Below, in pieces: positions 36,034-44,487 of a stretch of 64,000 nucleotides of DNA. A program made the position numbers and the translations under genes. Each line of letters opens with the position of its first letter. The first letter of the stretch is position 1. The notes under the pieces were generated by a model. The model was not told where the DNA came from, did no database searches, and saw only the letters and a program-made list of their open reading frames with translations. This DNA is from JASLDZ01 sp965199975 (lineage in GTDB: Bacteria > Pseudomonadota > Alphaproteobacteria > Caulobacterales > Caulobacteraceae): assembly GCA_965199975.1 (NCBI GenBank), contig OZ241340.1, positions 2,294,001 to 2,358,000 of the forward strand, read 5' to 3'.

Positions 36034-37190
36034 GCCGCCGGCTCCCCGGCCAGGACGCGCCCATAGGCGGCGAGCGTCGCGTCGGTCATGGCGGTCAGCG
36101 AGTAGAGCCGCGCCGCTCGCGTCCGCCCCGCCTCGCCCATGCGGGCGCGGCCCTCCGCGGGTTCGGCCAGGGCGCGGTCCAGCGCCGCGGCCCAGGCGGC
36201 GGGATCGCCGGGCGCCACGCGCCAGCCTGTGACGCCCTCCTCCACCGTCTCGCGCGGCGCGCCGTGGTCGGCGGCGAGCACGGGGCGGCGCATGGCCTGC
36301 GGCTCGACGGCGGTGCGCCCGAAGGCCTCCGGCTCGAGCGAGGGGGCGAGGGCGAGGTCGCAGGCGAGATAGGCGGCGGCCATGTCGCCGAGGTGGCCGA
36401 CGAGGCGCACCCGCTCGGCCACGCCGCGTCCGGCGGCGAGGCTCCGCAGCGCCTCGCGATAGCCGTCGCGCCCCTGGGCGTCGCCGGCCAGCACGAGCAG
36501 GGCCGCGGCCTGGGCGAGCGCCAGCGCCTCGATCATCAGCGCCTGACCCTTCCAGCGGGTGAGCCGGCCGGCCAGCAGCACCACGGGCCGCCGCTCGTCG
36601 GGCCCGATCCCCATGGCGGCGCGGGCGGCGGCGACGCGCTCGGCGTCCACCGCGTCGGGATCGAAGCGGGCGAGGTCGACGCCGCGAAGAATGGCGATCA
36701 CCCGCGCCGGGTCGGTGCGCGGATGCTCGGCCAGGAGGTGGTCGCGGGTGAACACCGAATTGGCGATGACGAGGTCGCCCCGCGCCATCACCGAGTTGTA
36801 CAGCCGCTTGGCCGGCGAGTGCGCATTGTAGCGGCCGGCGTAGGTGGTCACCAACGGCAGCCGCGCATCGCGCGCCGCCTTCAGCGCCGACCACGCCGGC
36901 GCGCGCGAGCGGGCGTGGATCAGCGAGACGCCCTCTCGCACGGCCAGGGCGCGCAGGGCGCGCGCGTTGCGCCACAGGCTGAGCGGATCCCTGGCGTCGA
37001 CCGGCAGGCGCACGAGTTCGCCGCCCTGCGCCGCCAGCTCGCCCTCCAGCCGGCCGCCGCGCGAGGCGACCAGCGCGCGGCCGCCCGCGGCGACGATGGC
37101 GGCGGCCACGTCGAGCGTCGTGCGCTCCACGCCGCCCGCGTCGAGGGCGGGGGTCACCTGCAGGATAGTGGTTGCGGGCGGAAGGCGCAC
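36030..37190 (-). CDS. GT4 family glycosyltransferase
   Basis: 386 residues, GT-B fold. VTPALDAGGVERTTLDVA is the usual nucleotide-sugar transferase N-terminus. AGRLTRWKGQ and EAFGRTAVEPQAM (the EX7E-type donor motif region) identify GT4. GTG start with a G-rich element upstream. First gene of the coupled glycan operon. Donor sugar unknown. Confidence 0.9.
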   Translation of the reverse strand: MRLPPATTILQVTPALDAGGVERTTLDVAAAIVAAGGRALVASRGGRLEGELAAQGGELVRLPVDARDPLSLWRNARALRALAVREGVSLIHARSRAPAWSALKAARDARLPLVTTYAGRYNAHSPAKRLYNSVMARGDLVIANSVFTRDHLLAEHPRTDPARVIAILRGVDLARFDPDAVDAERVAAARAAMGIGPDERRPVVLLAGRLTRWKGQALMIEALALAQAAALLVLAGDAQGRDGYREALRSLAAGRGVAERVRLVGHLGDMAAAYLACDLALAPSLEPEAFGRTAVEPQAMRRPVLAADHGAPRETVEEGVTGWRVAPGDPAAWAAALDRALAEPAEGRARMGEAGRTRAARLYSLTAMTDATLAAYGRVLAGEPAA

Positions 37191-37246
37191 GCCCCCCGTC
37201 TAGAGCGGAACGGCCGCGGGTGTGAACCCGCGCGGGCGTCGGATGC

Positions 37247-38176
37247 TCAGAAGGGGAACCACTGGCGCTTGCGGCTGTAGGCCAGGTAGCCGACGTTGGC
37301 GCCCAGCCGCAGCCCCACCCCCGCGCGCATGGGGGCCAGGGTGATGGTGTCGGCGCGCTGGTAGTTCACGCCGATGCCGCCGATGAAGTAGGCCGAGCCC
37401 TCGACGCCTGGGAAGCGACGGTAGATCGCATCGGGGTACTGCAGGTTGTAGCACAGCGTGAAGGTGCGGCTGCCGTTGCCGCCGAAGTCCCAGCCCACGC
37501 TCGGGCCCTGCCAGTACACCTGCTCCCGCGGCCGGCGCTTCATGTAGAGCAGGCCCTTGCCGTAGCGCAGGCCGCCGATGAAGGCGCCCGAGACCTCCTC
37601 GCCGGCGATGTAGCCCGTGGGGCGGCCCTGGTCGCGGAAGATGCGCTCGATGGCGCCGCCCGCGGCCTCCGCGGTGACGCCGAAGAAGTCGCTGACCGAG
37701 TTGACGATCTCGTCGCGCGAATAGGTGTCCGCCCGCGTCTGCGCCGGGTAGTCGGGCCGCTGGCCGGGGGGTGGCAGCGGCGCGGCGTCGCCCTGCGGAT
37801 AGGGGCTCTGCGGGTAACCGCCTTGGGGATAGCCGCCTTGGGGATAGCCGCCTTGGGGATAGCCGCCTTGGGGATAGGTGTTCTGGGGATAGGCGCCCTG
37901 GACGGGCGGATAGGCTCCTGACGGCTGGGTCGCGGCGGCGGCGCGCGGATCGCGCGAGGGGTCGTAGGCGTCCACCGCGGGGTCGTAGGGCCGCGCCGCC
38001 GCCCCGGGGGCGCCCTGCGGATCGTATCGGTCGTACTGCGGGCGCACCGCGGTTGCGGGCGCGTCGCCGTAGTCGGGGCCTGCGGGGGCCGTCTGTGCGC
38101 GGGCGAGCGCGGGCGCGGCCGCTGCGGAGGCCAGGCCGGCGGCGATCACGGCGCGCCTGTGCGGCGACTCGGTCAT
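37247..38176 (-). CDS. EipA/DUF1134 family envelope protein with Tyr-Pro-Gln-Gly repeats
   Basis: 309 residues. Signal peptide (about 1-27), a Pro/Tyr/Gln-rich linker with YPQGG repeats (about 95-125), then the DUF1134 domain (about 150-309) with FFGVTAEAAGGAIERIF and GWDFGGNGSRTFTL. EipA of Brucella is a periplasmic protein needed for envelope integrity. The linker repeat comes from 15-bp DNA repeats. Monocistronic; it follows crtW on the same strand. Confidence 0.88.
   Translation of the reverse strand: MTESPHRRAVIAAGLASAAAAPALARAQTAPAGPDYGDAPATAVRPQYDRYDPQGAPGAAARPYDPAVDAYDPSRDPRAAAATQPSGAYPPVQGAYPQNTYPQGGYPQGGYPQGGYPQGGYPQSPYPQGDAAPLPPPGQRPDYPAQTRADTYSRDEIVNSVSDFFGVTAEAAGGAIERIFRDQGRPTGYIAGEEVSGAFIGGLRYGKGLLYMKRRPREQVYWQGPSVGWDFGGNGSRTFTLCYNLQYPDAIYRRFPGVEGSAYFIGGIGVNYQRADTITLAPMRAGVGLRLGANVGYLAYSRKRQWFPF
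37818..37877. repeat. Four perfect 15-bp tandem repeats inside the DUF1134 gene
   Basis: CCGCCTTGGGGATAG repeated four times without change, with a degenerate unit on the right. It encodes the YPQGG repeats. Copy number is likely variable between strains. Confidence 0.95.
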
Positions 38177-38188
38177 GGTCGAAGATCC

Positions 38189-38959
38189 CTAGGCGTGCGC
38201 CCCGGGGACGACCGTCGCGGGAACAGGCTTAACGGGAGGTGAAAACCCCTCGCGACGCCGGCGCGGCAGCGCCCACCACGGCGTCTGCGGCGAGAGGTGG
38301 TGCTCGAGGTGGTAGCCGAAGTGGAAGCAGGTCAGGAGCGAGAGCAGCCAGGGGTAGTCAAGCGTGCGCGCATTGTGGCGGTCGGCGAAGGGCGCATCCT
38401 CGTGGCGGTGCGGCAGCCAGGTGCCGAACACGAACAGCTGCAGCGAGGCGCCGATCGAGGGGACCGACCAGAACAGGATGCAGTTGAGGATGGGCGCCTT
38501 CAGCACCGCCCAGTAGAAGGTGAACACCGCGGTGATGATCACGATCTGCGACCAGCCGAAGTACTCGCGGAAGAAGCCCGCGTACCACCGCCAGAACAGC
38601 CGCGGCCCGGCCACGTGAAAGTCCGGATCGCCCTCGCCCCCGGCATGGCGATGATGCGCGTGATGCTTGGGCAACAGCGCATCGTAGGGAAAGGCGGCGT
38701 AGATCCCCAGGCACACCCGCCCCAGCGCGCGGTTCAGCCAGGGGCGACCGGGCGCCAGGCTGCCGTGCATGGCGTCGTGCGCCACGATGAAGAGGCCCGC
38801 GCCCAGCCAGCATTCCAGCAGCATGTAGGGGAAGGCCAGCGCGATCCCGAGCGGCGTCCACCGGTAGAAGAACACGCCGTACACGTGGGTCGCGAGCCAG
38901 GCGGCCAGGATGGCGGCGGCGAGCGAGAGGCCGATGGCGGTCTGGCGGGCGCGGGTCAT
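38189..38959 (-). CDS. crtW: Beta-carotene ketolase CrtW
   Basis: A 256-residue membrane di-iron fatty-acid-desaturase-like enzyme adding 4-keto groups to beta-ionone rings. His boxes: HDAMHG, HHAHHRHAG, and FHFGYHLEHHLSP near the C-terminus. About four hydrophobic segments. The ATG overlaps the crtZ stop by four bases. An open extension to 39370 is the other frame of crtZ. With CrtZ it would give astaxanthin-type ketocarotenoids; beta-carotene synthesis genes are not in the window. Confidence 0.92.
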   Translation of the reverse strand: MTRARQTAIGLSLAAAILAAWLATHVYGVFFYRWTPLGIALAFPYMLLECWLGAGLFIVAHDAMHGSLAPGRPWLNRALGRVCLGIYAAFPYDALLPKHHAHHRHAGGEGDPDFHVAGPRLFWRWYAGFFREYFGWSQIVIITAVFTFYWAVLKAPILNCILFWSVPSIGASLQLFVFGTWLPHRHEDAPFADRHNARTLDYPWLLSLLTCFHFGYHLEHHLSPQTPWWALPRRRREGFSPPVKPVPATVVPGAHA

Positions 38960-39480
38960 TCCGCCGCCTGCGCCGCGCCCGCCTGCGTGGCGTTCTGGGC
39001 GCGCAGCCGCGCCTTCAGCTTGCGCACCTCGGGGGCGTAGAGGAAGCCGAAGCTGATCGCCCCCTCGCGCCCCAGGCTGGCGTGGTGCAGCCGGTGCGCC
39101 TGCACCAGCCGCTTGGCGTAGCCGCGCCTGGGCGTCAGCCGGAAGGGCCAGCGGTGGTGGACCAGCCCGTCGTGCACCACCGCATACATCACGCCGTAGC
39201 CGGTCACGCCCACTGCGGCGGCGGTGGCGGCCGGCCAGTGCTGGTGCGAGCCCAACCAGAACAGCAGGATCGCTGGCGCGGCGAAGACCGCGGCGTAGAG
39301 GTCGTTCAGCTCGAAGCCGTGGCGCTCGATCCCGCCGCCGATCGGCTCCACGTGGTGGGTGGAATGCCACAGCCAGCCGAGCGCCCCATGCATGACGTAG
39401 CGGTGCACCGCCCAGGCGAACAGCTCCATGCCGGTGAAGGCGCCGAGCGCGACCAGCGCGTAGGCGAGGAGAGTTGCCAT
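38956..39480 (-). CDS. crtZ: Beta-carotene 3-hydroxylase CrtZ
   Basis: A 174-residue membrane di-iron hydroxylase. His motifs: HRYVMHG, HSTHH, HDGLVHHRW and HRLHHAS. ATG 39480 chosen; an in-frame GTG at 39489 would add three residues. Forms a two-gene operon with crtW. Confidence 0.95.
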   Translation of the reverse strand: MATLLAYALVALGAFTGMELFAWAVHRYVMHGALGWLWHSTHHVEPIGGGIERHGFELNDLYAAVFAAPAILLFWLGSHQHWPAATAAAVGVTGYGVMYAVVHDGLVHHRWPFRLTPRRGYAKRLVQAHRLHHASLGREGAISFGFLYAPEVRKLKARLRAQNATQAGAAQAAE

Positions 39481-39528
39481 CGCACCCACCCTACCCTGCG
39501 CCGGCCCCGCGTGGGAGCGGCGAATGCG

Positions 39529-40170
39529 TCAGAGGCTGAAGGCCGGCTGCGGCGCGAAGCCCGGCATCCAGGCGGGCGTGGCGTCGAACAGTTCGCGCCG
39601 CGCCAGCGGGCCCTCGGGCGACTGCAGGTACATGCGCCCCTTGCCGACCGGACCCTCGCGCTCGAACACGCCCATCCGCCCGTCCGTCGCCAGCGCCTGG
39701 CCCCACGCCGGCGGCGCGCGCACCACAGCGCCTTCGCAGATCACGATGTCGAACGGGCCCTGGTCGCCCAGCGCCAAGAGGTCGCCTTCCTCCACCACGC
39801 AGCCCGCCTCGCGCAGCACGGCCTCCACCGCGGCGAAGGGAGCGCCCGGCGGCTGGCGGGCGATCACCGCACAGCCGATGCGCGCCATGAGCAGCGCCGC
39901 GTAGGGCGCCGCCACCGCAAGCGCCCGCTCGCCGGGCCGCGGGCGCACCGCCTGCAGCAGCTTGGAGACGTTGCGCGGCTCGGCCAGGAACCAGCCGGGT
40001 GCGTACGCGATGGGCGCCTCGGCGTAGGCCAGGTGCGCGCGGCCTGGGGGCGACAGGCGCTCGCGCGGGGCGGCGCGCATGGCGTCTTGCACGGCGTGGT
40101 CGGTGACGTCGTTCACGCGCACCTGGGTCTCGACCATGTTGAGGCGCGAGCGCTGATAGTCCTGGTGCAT
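39529..40170 (-). CDS. Protein-L-isoaspartate O-methyltransferase-like protein
   Basis: 213 residues. The start MHQDYQRSRLNMVETQVRVND and DVTDHAVQDAMRAAPRERL match a Pcm-like family that lies near tolC in some Caulobacterales. SAM motif I is weak (GERALAVAAPYAALLMARIG), so the repair activity is uncertain. Single gene. Confidence 0.85.
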   Translation of the reverse strand: MHQDYQRSRLNMVETQVRVNDVTDHAVQDAMRAAPRERLSPPGRAHLAYAEAPIAYAPGWFLAEPRNVSKLLQAVRPRPGERALAVAAPYAALLMARIGCAVIARQPPGAPFAAVEAVLREAGCVVEEGDLLALGDQGPFDIVICEGAVVRAPPAWGQALATDGRMGVFEREGPVGKGRMYLQSPEGPLARRELFDATPAWMPGFAPQPAFSL

Positions 40171-40324
40171 CGGGCTCCCCGGCGGCGGTGCAGCGCCTAT
40201 ACGACCTCGCCCTGCGCGGTGGCAACGCGGGCCTGTGCGGTTGCGGCCAAGCTGCGCTTGCGAGGCCAGGGCGCGTCTGTTAGCCCTCCCGCCCTTGCGA
40301 CGGACGGCCCCGGCCTGCCGCGGC

Positions 40325-40398
40325 GGCCTGGTGGCGGAGTGGTTACGCAGAGGACTGCAAATCCTTGCACCCGAGTTCGATTCTCGGCCAGGCCTCCA
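40325..40398 (+). tRNA. tRNA-Cys (anticodon GCA)
   Basis: 74 nt including encoded CCA. The acceptor stem GGCCTGG pairs with CCAGGCC. The anticodon stem GAGGA/TCCTT holds the loop CTGCAAA with anticodon GCA. The T arm CCGAG-TTCGATT-CTCGG is perfect. Discriminator base T (U73) is the identity element expected for Cys. It borders a lower-GC segment on its 3' side. Confidence 0.96.
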
Positions 40399-40564
40399 AT
40401 CTCGAGCCCTTGATCAGCCTACCTTTTCCCGATCAGCTTAAGCATTCGCCGTCCGGCTCCAGCGACGGCTATGAAGTTTGTGCGCTGTGGCGGCCGGTGC
40501 TCATCCGAAGCTCGCCTTCACCCCACGTCGGCCTCCGCGTGAGGGTCTGATCGCTCGCGAGGTG

Positions 40565-41113
40565 TTAGCGCGCTTTGCTCAGCTTCCTACGTATAGCGGC
40601 GATCGTGTGAGCTGGACGCCCCGCGTCCATTGCTTGAGTAGAGTTCTCATCGACCTGCCACCGGCGGACATCAGAATCGAAAATCAAAACCACAGGCGTC
40701 TGCAGAGCGGATCGCGAAGTGGAGGTGCTGTAGATCAAACCGATCCGCTGGGCATGATCATGAGACGAAGGTACTATCCCTGCAGCAAGCAGGCCCTCGC
40801 AGATCAGGGTCTCCGTGTACCCTATTCCTAGCGTCACAAGACCTTGCGGGGGCCCGTGTCCGGCATCTATGACCATTCCGCAAAAGTAAGTGTCTCCCAT
40901 GGGCGACACGCCAGAGCGCGGCGTAAATCGGACGGGTGTAAGCGAGACAGCAGAAAACCCTTCCGGGTGAACGGTGACGGCGCCTGCTGTCACCAGCGGA
41001 GTTTCCCCGGCCTGAGGAAAAAGCGCTCGGAGCTGATCGGGTGAAACTGGACTTGCTTGAGCTGCGGTAGCCAAGCTCAAAGCGGCGAGGATGGTGGCCA
41101 AATAAGCACGCAT
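40565..41113 (-). CDS. Exported hypothetical protein
   Basis: 182 residues with a clear signal peptide (about 1-20, LATILAALSLATAAQA), then a mixed domain with two Cys (YFCGMVIDAGHG, ETLICEGLL) that could form a disulfide. GC is lower than the neighbours and codon use more relaxed. No family recognised. It lies 166 bases after tRNA-Cys, convergent to it. Confidence 0.65.
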   Translation of the reverse strand: MRAYLATILAALSLATAAQASPVSPDQLRALFPQAGETPLVTAGAVTVHPEGFSAVSLTPVRFTPRSGVSPMGDTYFCGMVIDAGHGPPQGLVTLGIGYTETLICEGLLAAGIVPSSHDHAQRIGLIYSTSTSRSALQTPVVLIFDSDVRRWQVDENSTQAMDAGRPAHTIAAIRRKLSKAR

Positions 41114-41268
41114 CAGGGGCGCCCAGCTGCAGTGGCCGCGGGGGTCGACCAGATAATGGTGGTGAGGCTCCAGGCTTGCCGGCCCTGGGTTTCGCCCGTG
41201 GCTACCCAGAAGGGTCGCGGCTCAATCAAACGCGCCATCGCCGTCCCCATGCTGCGAACGGGGAGCGC

Positions 41269-41532
41269 CTACAGCCGCTTGCTGACGGCGCCATCTTCCG
41301 CAGCCAGGAACGCTTCAAGCGCGTCGCTGCCGCCGATGCGTTCGCCGTCGATGAAGACCTGCGGCGTCGTGTCCACGCCCTGCTCGGCCTCGTAGGCGTC
41401 GACCTCGGCGCGCGAGCGCAGGATGTGGTCGTCCACGGCGTAGCCCGCCGCCTCGAGCATCTCCTTGGCGCGCACGCCGAAGGGGCAGGTGTGGTCGGGC
41501 AGGATCATGCGATACAGGGTCGCTTGCGGCAC
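41269..41532 (-). CDS. Glutaredoxin-like protein
   Basis: 87 residues with a thioredoxin fold. CPFG in place of CPYC suggests a monothiol-type active site. TTPQVFIDGERIGG is the cis-Pro and glutathione-binding segment. The start GTG 41532 is set by AAGGAGG 6 bases upstream. Divergent from the AI-2E transporter gene. Confidence 0.9.
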   Translation of the reverse strand: MPQATLYRMILPDHTCPFGVRAKEMLEAAGYAVDDHILRSRAEVDAYEAEQGVDTTPQVFIDGERIGGSDALEAFLAAEDGAVSKRL

Positions 41533-41668
41533 GTGCGCCTCCTTCGGCTTCGCCGCTCTAAGGCGAGGCCGTCGTACTCCGTTCCGCGGGGCGGGCCGGA
41601 GCTCATCGGGGCTCGACCTTTGGGGCGAAGCGTAGGCAGGGTGCGCCAGCCCCCAGCATCGGACGCCC

Positions 41669-42793
41669 ATGCCCGAACTTCCTGAAAGCAAGCCTCCGGG
41701 CGCCTACACGCGCGACCGCAAGATCGCCATGTCGCCCCAGCAGACGCGGGCGAGCCTGGTGGCCGCCGGCTTGCTCTTCGCCGCCGGCGTCTTCACGCTC
41801 CGGGGGTTTCTGACCGCGCTGATCTGGGCCGTGGTCATCGCCATCGCGGTGTGGCCGCTGTTCGAGCGCGCGGCGCGGCGATGGCCCAAGCATCGCCAGG
41901 GTCTCCTGCCGGCGCTGGTCGTGCTCGGGATCGTCGTCGTCTTCGTCGTGCCGCTCACGCTGGTGGCGGTGCCCGTCGCACAGGATGCGCATGGCCTGGC
42001 CGCGTGGATCGAGCAGGCCAAGCGCGCCGGAATCCCCGCCCCGCCCATCCTCGGCGAACTGCCGTACGGCGCGCGGCTGACGGCGCTGTGGCAGGCCAAC
42101 CTCGGCCAGCCTGGCCGGATCGACGCCTTCACCTCCCACGCCCTTCAGGGCGATCTCGTCGGCATGGGCCGGCGCATAGGGGCCGAGGCGCTGCACCGCG
42201 CCGTGCTGCTGGGCTTCATGCTGCTGTCGCTGTTCCTCCTGCTGCGCCAGGCCGACGGCGTGGTGGCGCAGCTGAAGGTGGCCAGCCGGCGCGCCTTCGG
42301 GGCGGCGGGCGAGAACGTCGGGCGCCAGATGATCCTGTCGGTGCACGGCACGGTGAACGGGCTCGTGCTGGTGGGCCTGGCCGAAGGGGCGATCATGACC
42401 GTCGCCTACTTCGTGGCCGGCGTGCCCCATGCGAGCCTGTTCGGCCTGCTCACCGCGCTCCTGGCCATGGTGCCCTTCGGCGCCACGGTGGCCTTCGGCG
42501 TCGCGGCGATCGCGCTCCTGGCGGTCAACAAGATCGTGGCGGCGATCGTGGTGGCCGTGCTGGGGTCGGCGGTCACCTTCGTGGCCGACCACTTCTTCAG
42601 GCCGGTGCTGATCGGCGGGGCGACGCGGCTGCCGTTCCTGTGGGTGCTGATCGGCATACTGGGCGGGGTGGAGACCTTCGGCCTCCTGGGCCTGTTCCTA
42701 GGCCCCGCCATACTGGCGGCGTTGATCCTCCTGTGGCGCGAATGGATCGGCGCGGAGGCCGGCCCGCTGAACCCGGAACCTAGCGATGTCTGA
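41669..42793 (+). CDS. AI-2E family transporter (permease)
   Basis: 374 residues with about seven to eight transmembrane helices. PerM/TqsA-type pattern: FADGVVAQLK-like loop, GLVLVGLAEGAIMTVAYFVAG, MVPFGATVAFGVAAI and FLWVLIGILGGVETFGLLGL. Substrate unknown; family members export autoinducer-2 or act as ion/proton antiporters. Confidence 0.88.
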   Translation: MPELPESKPPGAYTRDRKIAMSPQQTRASLVAAGLLFAAGVFTLRGFLTALIWAVVIAIAVWPLFERAARRWPKHRQGLLPALVVLGIVVVFVVPLTLVAVPVAQDAHGLAAWIEQAKRAGIPAPPILGELPYGARLTALWQANLGQPGRIDAFTSHALQGDLVGMGRRIGAEALHRAVLLGFMLLSLFLLLRQADGVVAQLKVASRRAFGAAGENVGRQMILSVHGTVNGLVLVGLAEGAIMTVAYFVAGVPHASLFGLLTALLAMVPFGATVAFGVAAIALLAVNKIVAAIVVAVLGSAVTFVADHFFRPVLIGGATRLPFLWVLIGILGGVETFGLLGLFLGPAILAALILLWREWIGAEAGPLNPEPSDV

Positions 42794-42807
42794 CGCGAGC
42801 CGCGCTT

Positions 42808-43056
42808 TCAGCGGTCGGAGGCGGCGTCGATCGCGTGCGCAGGGTCGCCTCGCCGGCCTGTTCTCCCCGACAGGCGGAACACCAACAGCGCCGCAATCAT
42901 CAAAGCCACGCCGCCGACGCCCACGCCTGGCGTGAGCAGATCGGCCGACGCGCGCCAACCCGGGGAGTGCATCATGGTGAGCACCGCCCATGCGATCGCC
43001 ATCAGGCCGGCCGTAAGGAACAGGGCGCCCGTCACCAGGAGCATCGTGCGCAGCAT
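42808..43056 (-). CDS. Small membrane protein, hypothetical
   Basis: 82 residues with two predicted transmembrane helices (about 5-28 and 43-62) and a short charged tail. No family recognised. Convergent to the AI-2E transporter gene, 14 bases apart. Confidence 0.65.
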   Translation of the reverse strand: MLRTMLLVTGALFLTAGLMAIAWAVLTMMHSPGWRASADLLTPGVGVGGVALMIAALLVFRLSGRTGRRGDPAHAIDAASDR

Positions 43057-43237
43057 GTCGGCTCCTGGGATGGACGAGGCTCAACCCGGGCGACGGCCCG
43101 CGCGTTCCTCGCGGCCGCGCCTGCGCCGCCGTTGACGCGTACCGGCGGAGCCGCCAGAACCCGCCGGCCCCGACCTCGGCGGCCTGCGGCTTCACCTCGA
43201 AGCTCACGCATCGGACCTTCGGATATTCAAGAGACCC

Positions 43238-43480
43238 ATGAGCGACACGCCGCCCGACCGCCTCTCCGCCAGCCCCGACAGCCCGTTCTACGACCAGTCG
43301 CTGCTGGATCGCGGCGTGGGCATCAGGTTCAAGGGCGTGGATAAGACCAACGTCGAGGAATACTGCGTGTCGGAGGGTTGGGTGCGGCTGACCGTCGGCA
43401 AGACGCTGGACCGCCGCGGCAACGCCATGACGGTGAAGCTGCAGGGTCCCGTCGAGCCCTACTTCCGCACGGAGGGCTAG
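43238..43480 (+). CDS. DUF3297 family protein
   Basis: 80 residues, soluble, with the family pattern SPFYDQSLLDRGVGIRFKG, then WVRLTVGKTLDRRGNAMTVK and the Tyr-Phe end. Common and conserved in proteobacteria, function unknown. Its stop overlaps the end of the convergent peptidase gene by four bases. Confidence 0.9.
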   Translation: MSDTPPDRLSASPDSPFYDQSLLDRGVGIRFKGVDKTNVEEYCVSEGWVRLTVGKTLDRRGNAMTVKLQGPVEPYFRTEG

Positions 43481-44475
43481 CGCCGGCGGTGGAGAGCCGC
43501 GGCCGCGTCGGTGGAGCGCACAAGAGCGTCGATCACGCCCGGCTCGGTGGAGGCGTGGCCCGCGTCCCAGATCACCTCGAAGTCGGCCTGCGGCCACGCG
43601 GTGTGCAGCGCCCAGGCGCCCCACATGGGTGTCACCACGTCGAAGCGGCCCTGCACGACATAGGCCGGGATATGGCGGAAGCGGTCGACCTGGTTCAGCA
43701 GCCAGCCGTCCTCGGCGAAGAAGCCGCCGTTGACGAAATAGTGGTTTTCGATGCGCGCAAAGGCGGTGGCGAAGCTCTCCTCGTTGAACTTCTGCGGCCG
43801 CGCCTCCGGCCCGCGGATGGAGAGGGTGTCGCCCTCCCAACGGCTCCAGGCCGAGGCCGCCCGCGCCTGCTCGGCGCGATCCGGGCCGGTCAGCCGGCGG
43901 TGGTAGGCGGCTAAGAGGTCGTGGCGCTCCACCTCGGGGATGGGGGCCACGAACCGCTCCCACGCGTCGGGGAACAGCATGGAGGCGCCCTCCTGGTAGA
44001 ACCACGCCAGTTCTCGCCGCGTCAGCAGGAAGACGCCGCGCAAGATGAGCGCGTCCACTCGTTCGGGATGGGTGGCGGCGTAGGTCAGCGCCAGGGTGGA
44101 GCCCCACGAGCCGCCGAACACCGTCCAGCTGTCGACGCCCATGCGCTCGCGCAGGCGCTCGATGTCCTCGACGAGCTTCCAGGTGTCGTTGTCCTCCAGC
44201 ACCGCATTGGGGCGCGAGCGGCCGCAGCCGCGCTGGTCGAACAGCGTCATGCGCCAGCGGGCGGGATCGAAGAAGCGTCGCATGGTGGGATTCACCGCCC
44301 CGCCCGGGCCGCCGTGCAGGATCACGCAGGGGCGGCCCTGGGGGCTTCCAACCTCCTCGTAGTAGATGTCGTGCTGCGAGCCGGTCGACGCCCAGCCGAA
44401 GGCGAAGGGCTCGATCTCGGGGAAGAGGGTGCGCCGGCCTGCGGGGGCCGCGGCGGGCTGGGTGGCGCTGGCCAT
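43477..44475 (-). CDS. pip: Prolyl aminopeptidase
   Basis: A 332-residue S33 alpha/beta hydrolase releasing N-terminal proline. HGGPGGA forms the oxyanion hole, DQRGCGRS is family specific, GGSWGS carries nucleophile S123, and VQGRFDVVTP and DAGHAS carry the catalytic Asp and His. Followed on the same strand by the next hydrolase 12 bases upstream. Confidence 0.95.
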   Translation of the reverse strand: MASATQPAAAPAGRRTLFPEIEPFAFGWASTGSQHDIYYEEVGSPQGRPCVILHGGPGGAVNPTMRRFFDPARWRMTLFDQRGCGRSRPNAVLEDNDTWKLVEDIERLRERMGVDSWTVFGGSWGSTLALTYAATHPERVDALILRGVFLLTRRELAWFYQEGASMLFPDAWERFVAPIPEVERHDLLAAYHRRLTGPDRAEQARAASAWSRWEGDTLSIRGPEARPQKFNEESFATAFARIENHYFVNGGFFAEDGWLLNQVDRFRHIPAYVVQGRFDVVTPMWGAWALHTAWPQADFEVIWDAGHASTEPGVIDALVRSTDAAAALHRRR

Positions 44476-44487
44476 GTGGCTAGCGGC

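Noticed and set aside
37818..37892. Regular 15-bp repeats considered as a CRISPR array
   Set aside because: Units are directly adjacent with no spacers and encode YPQGG repeats in frame inside the DUF1134 gene.
40235..40441. 68-codon ORF across the tRNA-Cys gene
   Set aside because: Overlaps a well-formed tRNA and has no coding character.
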